From Bauldia sp963759235 (GTDB lineage: Bacteria > Pseudomonadota > Alphaproteobacteria > Rhizobiales > Kaistiaceae), in NCBI GenBank assembly GCA_963759235.1, contig CAVWYO010000001.1:248001-312000 (forward strand): a stretch of DNA of 64,000 bases, written 5' to 3'. Shown here piece after piece: positions 25,970-33,353 of this stretch. How positions within the stretch are numbered: position 1 is the first letter of the stretch; each line of letters begins with the position of its first letter. Under the pieces are notes generated by a model. It was not told the origin of the DNA. It searched no databases and saw nothing but the letters and a program-made list of their open reading frames with translations. The position numbers were made by a program, and so were the translations under genes.

Positions 25970-27508
25970 TCAGGCGCCCCCGCCGGGGCGCGCCCGGCCA
26001 TCGTCGTCGGGCTTCGGTGCCTTGCGCGGCACTGTCAGCGCCGCGGCGCCGGCGGCGACGAAGCACCATGCCGCGCCGAAAAGGAGCGCGGTCCGGTAGC
26101 CAGACAGGAACGCCGCCTCGACGGCCGGCCGCGCGGCGGTGCCGATGGCCGGCAGCACGCCGAAGCGAGGGGCGCCTTCCGGCGCGAACCAGGCGTAGAC
26201 GAAGCTCGCCGCCGCGCCGAAGATGGCGACCGCCAGCACGCCGGCGAGCCGGCTCGCCGCGTTGTTGACACCGGAGGCGGCGCCGGTGCGTCCCTCCGGC
26301 GCGGCATTCATCACGGCCGTGGTGAGCGGCGAGACGACGACCGCCATGCCGACGGCAAGCGCCATCACCGGGACAATGACGCCGAGCCAGAGTGACCCCT
26401 GTCCGAAGGCGAGCCCAAGGCAGGCGGCGCCAACGATCGCCGGGCCGACCATCATGAACGTCCGCGGTCCGTGCCGGTCGGCGAGGCCGCCCATGAAGCG
26501 CGACAGGAAGCCGATGATCAACCCGACGGGCAGCATGGTGAGCCCCGCCTCGCCAGCGGTCAGTCCGCGCCGGGACAGGAGATCGAAAGGGAGGAGGAAG
26601 AGCGCGCCGGAGAGCGCGCCGTAGAGGAAAACGGTGACGATGTTGGCGCCGGTGAAGACCGGCGAGTGAAAGAGGTCGGGGGGCATCACCGGATTGGCGG
26701 CACGGGTTTCGGCGAAGACGAAAAGGCCGATCATGGCGACCCCGACCGCGATGGCGCCGATGTTCATCGCCGGCGGTCCGTCCGACAGGCCGATGAAGCC
26801 GTAGGTGATCGCGCCGAAACCGGCCGTCGCTAGAAACGCCCCCGTGCAGTCGATCGGCCCGCTCGCCGCCTCGTTGCGGCTTTCCGGCACGCGGGCATAA
26901 GTGAGCCACAGCGCGACCGCCGCCAGCGGCAGGTTGATCCAGAACGCCACCCGCCACGAGAGCGTGTCGATCAGCAGTCCCCCGATCGGCGGTCCGAGGG
27001 CCGTCGTCACCGACGAGGCCGCCGCCCAGGTGCCGATCGCCCGCCCGCGGATCTCCTTGGGGAAGCTTGCCGCGATGATGGCAAGGCTCTGCGGCACCAG
27101 CAGCGCCGCCCCGATCCCCTGAACGACGCGCGCAACGATCAGCATGCCGATGGTCGGCGCCACCCCGCAAAGCACCGAGGCGGCGGTGAAGACGACGATG
27201 CCGATGATGAACACCCGCCGCCGCCCGATGCGGTCGCCGAGCCCGCCGCCGACCAGGATCAGCGCTCCGAGCATCAGGAGATAGGCGTTGATCACCCATT
27301 GCAGGTCGGCGATGCCGGCGCCAAGGCCATGCTGAATGGCCGGCAGCGCGATATTGACCACCGAACCGTCGATGAATGCCATCGCCGAGGCGAGAATCGT
27401 CGCCGCCAACACGAAGGGCCGGGCGGCAGGCTCGCACGGCGTGGTGCGCCGGTCGGCGGAGACGCGCGCGACGCTTTGACCTTCCGGAACCAACGGTCTG
27501 TGGGTCAC
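25970..27508 (-). CDS. MFS transporter, DHA2 family (14 membrane segments)
   Basis: A 512-residue multidrug-type major facilitator. The N-terminus has the DHA2 motif FIDGSVVNIALPAIQ in the first helix, and LGDRIGRRRVFIIG between helices 2 and 3 is the MFS motif A. The length and two extra central helices fit the 14-segment group. A GTG at 27508 with GGGGAG upstream is the likely start. It stands alone between the FMN reductase and the second LysR gene, all on the minus strand. The substrate is unknown. Confidence 0.85.
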   Translation of the reverse strand: MTHRPLVPEGQSVARVSADRRTTPCEPAARPFVLAATILASAMAFIDGSVVNIALPAIQHGLGAGIADLQWVINAYLLMLGALILVGGGLGDRIGRRRVFIIGIVVFTAASVLCGVAPTIGMLIVARVVQGIGAALLVPQSLAIIAASFPKEIRGRAIGTWAAASSVTTALGPPIGGLLIDTLSWRVAFWINLPLAAVALWLTYARVPESRNEAASGPIDCTGAFLATAGFGAITYGFIGLSDGPPAMNIGAIAVGVAMIGLFVFAETRAANPVMPPDLFHSPVFTGANIVTVFLYGALSGALFLLPFDLLSRRGLTAGEAGLTMLPVGLIIGFLSRFMGGLADRHGPRTFMMVGPAIVGAACLGLAFGQGSLWLGVIVPVMALAVGMAVVVSPLTTAVMNAAPEGRTGAASGVNNAASRLAGVLAVAIFGAAASFVYAWFAPEGAPRFGVLPAIGTAARPAVEAAFLSGYRTALLFGAAWCFVAAGAAALTVPRKAPKPDDDGRARPGGGA

Positions 27509-27586
27509 GCGCTCCCCTTTGCCGGCGCCATCCCGTCCGGTCGGGAGCAAGAATAGGGCAAGCTTCCCGCGGCGCCAGCCTCGGCG

Positions 27587-28516
27587 TCAGGCGGCCGGCT
27601 CAATCGCCGACAGGTGTCCGACGCATTCCGGCAGGCGCTCGCGGATGCGATCGATCAGCCAGCGCCCGGCAATCCCCGGCGGCCGGCCGCGCTCGTGAAC
27701 GACGTGGACTGCGAAGTCGCGGGCGTTCTTCTCCATGAGTTCAAGCGTCGTGAGTTGCCCGGCCGCAATATGCTCGCGCACCATATGGACCGGCATGTTG
27801 CACCAGCCGAAGCCGGCAAGCAGGAAGTCGAGCCGGGTAGTCAGATCGGCGAAGCGCCAGGTGCGATGGCTGACGATGCCGCTGCTGATGCCGCTCGATA
27901 TCGGCGTGCGGTCGGTGAGAACCAATTGCACCGCCGGTTCGAGCACATCGCGGCCGAGGGGACCTTTGAGCGCCGCGAGCGGATGGCTTGCCGCGACCAC
28001 CGCCACCGTCGGGATGCTGACCAGGTACTCCATGTCGCGGTTCACGGCCGTATCGCCGAACGGGACGTAGAGAGCGAGCCGCGCCGCGCCGTCGCGCAGC
28101 CGCTGCTCGGCACCGCCGAGGCCTTCGGTGTAGAGCGTCACCGGCAGATTGGGAAACCTCTCGGCAAGGTCCTTGAGGCAGCCGGTGAGCACCGCGATCG
28201 GAAAGATCGCGTCGACGGCGAGGGTCAGTTCCGCCTCGATGTCGAGGCCGATGCTTTCGGCCCGCGCCTTCAGCGTCGTCGCCCCCTCGAGGAGCTGCCG
28301 GGCGTCCTGGAGGATGACCTGGCCGGCATCGTTCAGCCGCGGCACCTTGCCGGTGCGGTCGAACAACGGGATTCCGAGGGCGGTCTCCAGAACCTGCACC
28401 GACTGGCTGATCGCCGACTGGACACGGCCGAGCTTTCGCGCCGCCGCCGAGAAGCTGCCGGTCTCGGCGACCGCCACCAGCACGCGCAATTGGTCAAGCG
28501 TCACGGGATCGAGCAT
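27587..28516 (-). CDS. LysR family transcriptional regulator, paralogue 2
   Basis: A 309-residue LysR-type regulator nearly identical at the N-terminus to the one at 22819-23748 (LDQLRVLVAVAETGSFSAAARKLGRVQSAISQSVQ) but with a more divergent effector domain, so DNA targets may overlap while ligands differ. It is divergent from the rutE-like reductase, the likely target. Its upstream region carries the same two motifs found in front of paralogue 1. Confidence 0.9.
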   Translation of the reverse strand: MLDPVTLDQLRVLVAVAETGSFSAAARKLGRVQSAISQSVQVLETALGIPLFDRTGKVPRLNDAGQVILQDARQLLEGATTLKARAESIGLDIEAELTLAVDAIFPIAVLTGCLKDLAERFPNLPVTLYTEGLGGAEQRLRDGAARLALYVPFGDTAVNRDMEYLVSIPTVAVVAASHPLAALKGPLGRDVLEPAVQLVLTDRTPISSGISSGIVSHRTWRFADLTTRLDFLLAGFGWCNMPVHMVREHIAAGQLTTLELMEKNARDFAVHVVHERGRPPGIAGRWLIDRIRERLPECVGHLSAIEPAA

Positions 28517-28521
28517 GGTCC

Positions 28522-28575
28522 ATCATCTCAAGTGATCGATACCCACAATATTTGGCCGCTTCTCGCGATGCAACA
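28522..28575. promoter_or_regulatory. LysR-type control region 2
   Basis: ATCA-N7-TGAT (28522-28536) followed by ATTTGGC-N13-GCAACA (28550-28575), matching the arrangement in front of LysR paralogue 1. It lies in the divergent gap with the nitroreductase gene, so it probably serves autoregulation and activation of that gene. Confidence 0.55.
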
Positions 28576-28649
28576 GGGGGGCCATATCCACCCCAGCGGC
28601 GCCGATGGTGGGGAATACCCGGAGGCGCATGATATTTGGAGGTGGCACT

Positions 28650-29288
28650 ATGAACCAGGCAGTCAACGTCCGGACGCTTGAACGCGCCCGACCCTACCGT
28701 GCCGAGCTCGACGGCGACGCGCTCGATACGCTTTTTCGCAAGGCGCGCACCCACAACGGCTGGCAGGACCGGGCGGTGCCGCACGCGCTTCTCGAAGAGG
28801 CCGTCGACCTCGCCAAGATGGGCCCGAGCGCGGCGAATTCCTCGCCGTTCCGGATCGTCTTCGTCGAGTCCGCCGAGGCCAAGGAGCGTCTCAAGCCGGC
28901 GCTTTCCGCCGGCAATGTCGACAAGACCATGGCGGCTCCGGTGACGGCGATCATGGGGTATGACCTCGCCTTCTACGACAAGATGCCGAAGCTCTTCCCC
29001 CACAATCTCGACGCCCGTTCGTGGTTCGCAGGCAACGACGCCTTCGCCGAGCACACGGCGAAGCAAAGCGGTACGCTTCAGGCGGCCTATTTCATCATGG
29101 CGCTTCGCGCCGTCGGCCTCGACGCCGGGCCAATGAACGGGTTCGACACCGCCAAGGTCGACGAGGCCTTCTTCGCCGGCACGACGGTCAAGTCGAACTT
29201 CCTCGTCAACATCGGCTATGGCGACGAAGCGAAGCTCTTCCCGCGCAATCCGCGGCTCGACTTCGAAGAGATCGCCGCCTTCGCCTAG
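28650..29288 (+). CDS. rutE: Nitroreductase-family protein, malonic semialdehyde reductase (RutE/HadB)-like
   Basis: A 212-residue FMN-dependent nitroreductase-fold enzyme. Blocks typical of RutE are present: KARTHNGW near residue 30, MGPSAANSSPFRIVFV (FMN binding), KTMAAPVTAIMGYD and LFPHNLDARSWFAGN. RutE-type enzymes reduce malonic semialdehyde to 3-hydroxypropionate in pyrimidine breakdown; other members reduce nitro groups or quinones. No other rut genes are in the window. GGAGG sits eight bases before the ATG at 28650. Likely controlled by the divergent LysR protein. Confidence 0.8.
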   Translation: MNQAVNVRTLERARPYRAELDGDALDTLFRKARTHNGWQDRAVPHALLEEAVDLAKMGPSAANSSPFRIVFVESAEAKERLKPALSAGNVDKTMAAPVTAIMGYDLAFYDKMPKLFPHNLDARSWFAGNDAFAEHTAKQSGTLQAAYFIMALRAVGLDAGPMNGFDTAKVDEAFFAGTTVKSNFLVNIGYGDEAKLFPRNPRLDFEEIAAFA

Positions 29289-29308
29289 GCGTGGCGCCAG
29301 CGCTGGCG

Positions 29309-29330
29309 GGCGGGCGATGATTCGCCCGCC
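29309..29330. terminator. Bidirectional hairpin between convergent genes
   Basis: Perfect 8-bp inverted repeat GGCGGGCG (29309-29316), six bases, CGCCCGCC (29323-29330), lying between the stops of the rutE-like gene and the convergent hydrolase. There is no T run, so termination may be weak or need Rho. Confidence 0.5.
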
Positions 29331-30160
29331 TACCGCGGCGAGCCGGCGGTCTCCTTGATGAAGGCGATGACCGCGTCGCGGATCGGCGAGGCCGGATCGG
29401 CGAGCGCCAGATAGGGTGCAAGATGGTCGCCGCCCGGCTCGACGAGGAGCGCGGCCGATCCGCCCTCGGCGCGGATCGCCTGAGCAAACCGCATCGTGCT
29501 CGCCATATCGACCACCTCGTCGGCGTCGCCGGTGACGAGGAGGGCGGGCGCCTCGCCTCCGTCAATGAACGGCCCCGGCAGACTTCGGTCCCGCGTCTCG
29601 GGCGGGAAGATGCGATCGAAAGGGCGGAAGCCCGGCCGGAAATCATAAGGACCCGACAGTCCGATGAAACCCGTGACACTGCCCGTCGGCAGGCCGGCGT
29701 CCACGAGATAGCGCTCGTCGAAGGCAAGCATCGCCGCAATATGCGCCCCGGCCGAATGGCCGACGAGAAAGAGCGGCCTCGATGTACCTCCGGGGAGCCG
29801 TTCGCGCTGCCAGACCAAGGCGACCGCCGCTGCGGCGTCCTCGACGAAGCCGGGAAACGTCACCTCCGGATAGACCCGGTAGTCCGGGACGGCAACGACC
29901 AGGCCAGCGGCGGTGAGCGAGGCGGCGGTCCGCGGAATATCCGGCTTGTCCTTCGATCCTTCCTGCCATCCGCCGCCGTAGAAGAACACCACGAGCGGCG
30001 CGCTGTCGGCTACCTCGGCGGGGCGATAGATGTCGAGCCGCTGCCGGGCTGACGGGCCATAGACGATGTCGCGTTCCCGGGTCGGAGCGTCGGCCCCTGC
30101 CGCCGGCACGGCGGCCGCCAAGAGCACACCCGCAATGCAAAACCGGAGCAAGGCACGCAC
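29330..30160 (-). CDS. Secreted alpha/beta hydrolase (esterase/lipase-like)
   Basis: A 276-residue hydrolase from a GTG at 30160, with AAGGGG about six bases upstream. A signal peptide covers about residues 1-23 (RALLRFCIAGVLLAAAVPAAGA). The core shows VVFFYGGGWQ (oxyanion hole, HGGGx-like with Tyr in place of His), GHSAGAH (GxSxG nucleophile), and GDADEVV and GGDHLAP carrying the likely acid and His. The pattern fits the hormone-sensitive-lipase/BD-FAE-like esterases. The open frame extends far upstream without family features. Confidence 0.8.
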   Translation of the reverse strand: MRALLRFCIAGVLLAAAVPAAGADAPTRERDIVYGPSARQRLDIYRPAEVADSAPLVVFFYGGGWQEGSKDKPDIPRTAASLTAAGLVVAVPDYRVYPEVTFPGFVEDAAAAVALVWQRERLPGGTSRPLFLVGHSAGAHIAAMLAFDERYLVDAGLPTGSVTGFIGLSGPYDFRPGFRPFDRIFPPETRDRSLPGPFIDGGEAPALLVTGDADEVVDMASTMRFAQAIRAEGGSAALLVEPGGDHLAPYLALADPASPIRDAVIAFIKETAGSPR

Positions 30161-30759
30161 GGCAACCCCTTCAGCGCGAATCAGTTTCCGTCCTCCGATG
30201 CCCGAACGGAATGGCGACGCTACTTTGAAACGGCGCCGCTCCCCGTTATCCCCGATCTCCCCACTGGTGCGAGATGGGCGCTTCCCTTTCGCGGAGCGCT
30301 GACCGATGATCCCATCACTGCAAGGGGCGGTCGAGTCCGAAAGGGCAAATCGGATGATCGAGACCGGTTCCAAGCGGACCGCGCCGGCGGCTCGGCGAAA
30401 GTCGGGAAAAGCCGGAATGTCCCGCGGAGCTGCTTCCGCAGCATGAGTTGCAGCAATGCGGCGCATGATACGGAAGTGGGCCGATGCTCCCGTGAACGGC
30501 GGCACAACCGTTCGGCGGGCGTTGCCAGGGCCGAAAGGCTTGAGGCAGCGGTGGCCAGCAGGCGTCTTCAGCAATGGAGGCGAAAGTTGGTCACGCTCAG
30601 CCCGGCTGAGACGGCAGCGCGCCTTCGGGCGGCGCAGTTGGATCAGACCCGGCCTGACAGGGAGGCGTCGGTTGGGGCGACCCAAACGGCGCCTTTCTGC
30701 CGTTTGCGGTTTGCCGCGGGACGCGCCGTATCGAATACGCGGCGCCTGGCAACGCCCAA
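30161..30759. other. Gene-poor interval with no convincing coding sequence
   Basis: About 600 bp between the hydrolase start and the cold-shock terminator. ORFs exist in several frames on both strands, but their translations are Arg-rich and low in complexity with no family character, as expected from high GC. The promoter of the hydrolase should lie at the left end. Nothing else is recognised. Confidence 0.5.
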
Positions 30760-30790
30760 GAAACAAAAGGCCGCCGGCAGGACCGGCGGC
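30760..30790 (-). terminator. Rho-independent terminator of the cold-shock gene
   Basis: On the minus strand the 8-bp stem GCCGCCGG / CCGGCGGC (30770-30777 with 30783-30790, 5-nt loop) is followed by CTTTTGTTT, about 55 bp after the cspA stop. This is the clearest intrinsic terminator in the window. Confidence 0.8.
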
Positions 30791-30843
30791 GCAGGGGACT
30801 TGCTTCCGCGCGGGGCGTCGGCCGCCCCGCCGGTTGGTTCGCG

Positions 30844-31056
30844 TTAGGCGAGCTCGAGTTTGACGGCCTTCGGGCCTTTGCCCATCCGGTCCGGCTCGGT
30901 CTCGAAGGTCACGCGCTGGCCGTCGGCGAGATGGCTGATGCCGGAGGCCTCGAGCGCGGTCACGTGGACGAAGACGTCCTTCGAACCGCCCTCAGGCGTG
31001 ATGAAGCCGAAGCCCTTCGAGGAGTTGAAGAATTTTACGGTGCCAGTCTGGCGCAT
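30844..31056 (-). CDS. cspA: Cold-shock domain protein, CspA family
   Basis: A 70-residue single cold-shock domain. RNP1 (KGFGFI) and RNP2 (DVFVHV) are intact, so it should bind single-stranded RNA or DNA as an RNA chaperone. The ATG at 31056, with GGGAT upstream, gives the standard N-terminus MRQTGTVKFFN; the open frame reaches 31110 without similarity. The 280-bp gap upstream is long enough for the structured 5' leader usual in csp genes. Confidence 0.92.
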   Translation of the reverse strand: MRQTGTVKFFNSSKGFGFITPEGGSKDVFVHVTALEASGISHLADGQRVTFETEPDRMGKGPKAVKLELA

Positions 31057-31335
31057 TCTGGGATCCCTTTTCCCGTTGGTGTCAGGTCGGATGCAAGTAC
31101 GCGCATCCAAGTGAAAAGGCAGCTTGGTATCGGGGAAAGGAAGAAGCGTCTTATCACGACCCCCCGGGCCATGCCCGAGATCAGCGAGGGCGGTTCTTTT
31201 CCTCGCGCAGTTTTCCAGTCTCCGGGTTCAAAGTGCCCGAACATCATTGATACTCGCCGTTTGCCGCAACAAACGCAAGATTTTTTCGCCGCGCCAGTCA
31301 CGCTCAAATGTCGGACATGACAGCGCTTCTTCGCT

Positions 31336-31977
31336 TCAGCCGCGTCCGAGCGAAGCCGCCTCGCGGGACAATGCGGTGATGCGCGTCCAGTTCCCCTGCC
31401 CGACCGCGTCGGCCGGCGCGACCCACGATCCGCCGACGCAGATCACGTTTTGAAGCGCCAGATACTCCGCCGCGTTCTTCGGCCCGACGCCGCCGGTCGG
31501 GCAGAAGCGAATGCCGGGAAGCGGTGCGGCCAGCGCCTTGAGATAGGCCGGTCCGCCGGCCGGCTCGGCCGGAAAGAACTTGAGCGCGGTGAAGCCTTGC
31601 TCGGCAAGCGTCATTGCCTCGCCGGCCGTCGCGATGCCGGGAAGAAACGGTACCGGCGCCTCCCTGGCCGCGCGGACGAGGTTGGGCGAGGCCCCCGGGC
31701 TCACCAGGAATTTGGCGCCGGCTTCGACCGCGTCGTCGAGCTGGCGCGGATCGAGGACGGTGCCGGCGCCGACGTCGCAATCGGCGACCTCGGCGGCGAT
31801 CGCCCGGATGCATTCGAGCCCCGCCGCGGTCCTCAGCGTCACTTCCAGCGCGGTGAGGCCGCCGGCGACAAGGGCGCGGGCAAGGGGAACGGCGATCTCG
31901 GTCGCCTCGATGGTGAGGACCGGGACCACCGGCGCCGCGGTCAGGATTCTGATGAGGCTGGCTTCGCGTTCGTTCAT
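31336..31977 (-). CDS. eda: 2-dehydro-3-deoxy-phosphogluconate (KDPG) aldolase
   Basis: A 213-residue class I aldolase of the KDPG/KHG family, which splits 2-keto-3-deoxy-6-phosphogluconate into pyruvate and glyceraldehyde 3-phosphate in the Entner-Doudoroff pathway. The Glu of ALEVTLRT and the Schiff-base Lys of LKFFPAE are present, with VGAGTVLDP and CPTGGVGP for phosphate binding. Start at the ATG at 31977. It stands alone, so the related DgoA or KHG aldolase activity cannot be excluded. Confidence 0.88.
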   Translation of the reverse strand: MNEREASLIRILTAAPVVPVLTIEATEIAVPLARALVAGGLTALEVTLRTAAGLECIRAIAAEVADCDVGAGTVLDPRQLDDAVEAGAKFLVSPGASPNLVRAAREAPVPFLPGIATAGEAMTLAEQGFTALKFFPAEPAGGPAYLKALAAPLPGIRFCPTGGVGPKNAAEYLALQNVICVGGSWVAPADAVGQGNWTRITALSREAASLGRG

Positions 31978-32098
31978 GGCGGCCTGTGTAGCCAACGGCG
32001 GATCGCCGACAAAGCGAAATCTCCGCCCCTGCTTGTCGCCGCGCCCGCTTCTGCCTATAGCTGGCGCCGGGGATTCTGACGATCGAGGTCAATCGGAC

Positions 32099-32725
32099 AT
32101 GTCCATGCCATCGCACGGATCGGGGCGCGCCGCCCTCGTCGAGACACTGCTGCCGGAAGGCGTCGCCCGCGCGATCGGCGCCGTCATTCTGGTGCTCGCC
32201 GGCACCGCGGTGCTGGCGATTTCCGCCAAGATCAAGGTGCCGTTCTGGCCGGTGCCGATGACCTTGCAGACGCTGGCGGTATTGGCGATCGGCGCCGCTT
32301 ACGGCTCGCGCCTCGCCACGATCACGGTCGTCGCCTATCTGGCCGAAGGCCTCGCCGGCATACCCGTCTTCACCAACACGCCACCGGCCTTTGCCGGCCC
32401 CGCCTATTTCCTCGGACCGACCGGCGGCTTCCTGATCGGCTTCGTCCTCGCCGCCGCGATCGTCGGCTATGCCGCCGACCGCGGCTGGTCGCGGTCGTTC
32501 ATCAAACTGTTCGGCGCCATGATCGTCGCCGACGTGGTCGTCTTCGCTCTCGGCTTCGTCTGGCTTGCCTGGTTCGCCACCCTGTCGAGCGGCGCGACGG
32601 GCCTCGGCATCGCCACGGCTTTCTCCGCCGGCGTCGCCCCGTTCCTGCTCGGCGACCTGTTGAAGATCGTCCTCGCGGCGCTGGCGGTGCCGGCAGTGTG
32701 GGAACTGGTCGAGCGAAACTCGTAA
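32099..32725 (+). CDS. bioY: Biotin transporter BioY
   Basis: A 208-residue membrane protein with six hydrophobic segments. The BioY signature is seen in KVPFWPVPMTLQTLAVLAIG and in GPTGGFLIGF. It is the substrate-capturing S component of the biotin ECF transporter and can act alone or with BioMN. No bioM or bioN gene is adjacent, so it is either a solitary BioY or uses a shared energising module. Start at the ATG at 32099; a second ATG lies two codons later. Confidence 0.92.
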   Translation: MSMPSHGSGRAALVETLLPEGVARAIGAVILVLAGTAVLAISAKIKVPFWPVPMTLQTLAVLAIGAAYGSRLATITVVAYLAEGLAGIPVFTNTPPAFAGPAYFLGPTGGFLIGFVLAAAIVGYAADRGWSRSFIKLFGAMIVADVVVFALGFVWLAWFATLSSGATGLGIATAFSAGVAPFLLGDLLKIVLAALAVPAVWELVERNS

Positions 32726-32760
32726 CCGGCTGCGAGCCAAAACCGGCGAACCAAATTATC

Positions 32761-32800
32761 CATGCCCGTGATGGATTCCGGCTTTCGCCGGAATGACGGC
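32761..32800. repeat. Interspersed repeat, GGATTCCGGC type
   Basis: The unit GATTCCGGCTTTCGCCGGAA within CATGCCCGTGATG...ATGACGG contains an 8-bp stem (ATTCCGGC/GCCGGAAT) with a TTTC loop. Related to 25151-25180 in opposite orientation. It lies between convergent bioY and parE and may act as a terminator. Confidence 0.65.
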
Positions 32801-32850
32801 GGCAGAGTGGCCGTGGCCGGGGGGGCCTCCCTCGCCGACGGAAATGGCCT

Positions 32851-33147
32851 TCAGTCAAGATGACGGTCGAAATCCATCATCAGATGCAGCACCCGGACCA
32901 CGAAAATCCCCGCCTCGGTCGGTCGATAGAACAGAGCGTGACGACCAATATTGTATTGCTGGTAGACGCTGCCCTTTTTGGTCGTGTACGGCCTGCCGAG
33001 GCTTGGGAAATTGGCGGTGATCTGTGCGGCAGCGTGAATACTGTCCGTATAGGTCACAGCCTGCCGTTCACCGAAATGCAGCGCCGTGTATCCGGTGATA
33101 TCGTCAATGTCGGATTGGGCCTTCTTGGAGAGCTTATAGATGGCCAT
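32851..33147 (-). CDS. parE: ParE family toxin
   Basis: A 98-residue RelE/ParE-fold toxin: YKLSKKAQSDIDDITGYTALHFGERQA, then SLGRPYTTKKGSVYQQYNIGRHALFYR and VVRVLHLMMDFDRHL. The C-terminal VLHxxMD pattern is typical of ParE proteins that poison DNA gyrase. It overlaps the upstream antitoxin by 14 bp. Confidence 0.9.
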   Translation of the reverse strand: MAIYKLSKKAQSDIDDITGYTALHFGERQAVTYTDSIHAAAQITANFPSLGRPYTTKKGSVYQQYNIGRHALFYRPTEAGIFVVRVLHLMMDFDRHLD

Positions 33148-33310
33148 CCGCTTTCAGGCGGGCGATGGCACGATCCGCAATCTCTTTGATGGTGTACGGG
33201 CTTTCGCCGCTCTTTTCGCCAGCCTCAAGGGCGGAATCCAGTTCCTCGCGGGTCCGCACCGTGTTGGGCCACTCGTCGGCCGGCGGCTTTGTTTTCGGTG
33301 TATCGCTCAT
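33134..33310 (-). CDS. parD: ParD-like antitoxin, short
   Basis: A 58-residue ORF from the ATG at 33310 that is easily missed because of its size: MSDTPKTKPPADEW, then TREELDSALEAGEKSGES and IKEIADRAIARLKADGHL. Its position directly ahead of the ParE-type toxin, with a 14-bp overlap, marks it as the antitoxin. The sequence matches the short Asp/Glu-rich ParD-like antitoxins without a long ribbon-helix-helix domain. Confidence 0.75.
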   Translation of the reverse strand: MSDTPKTKPPADEWPNTVRTREELDSALEAGEKSGESPYTIKEIADRAIARLKADGHL

Positions 33311-33353
33311 ACTGGGAATATAGCGTTTCCCCTGGGTTTTTGCTAGCCGCGCC

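Noticed and set aside
30161..30860. Several 95-135 codon ORFs in the gap before cspA
   Set aside because: Low-complexity Arg-rich translations in overlapping frames with no ribosome site and no recognisable family.
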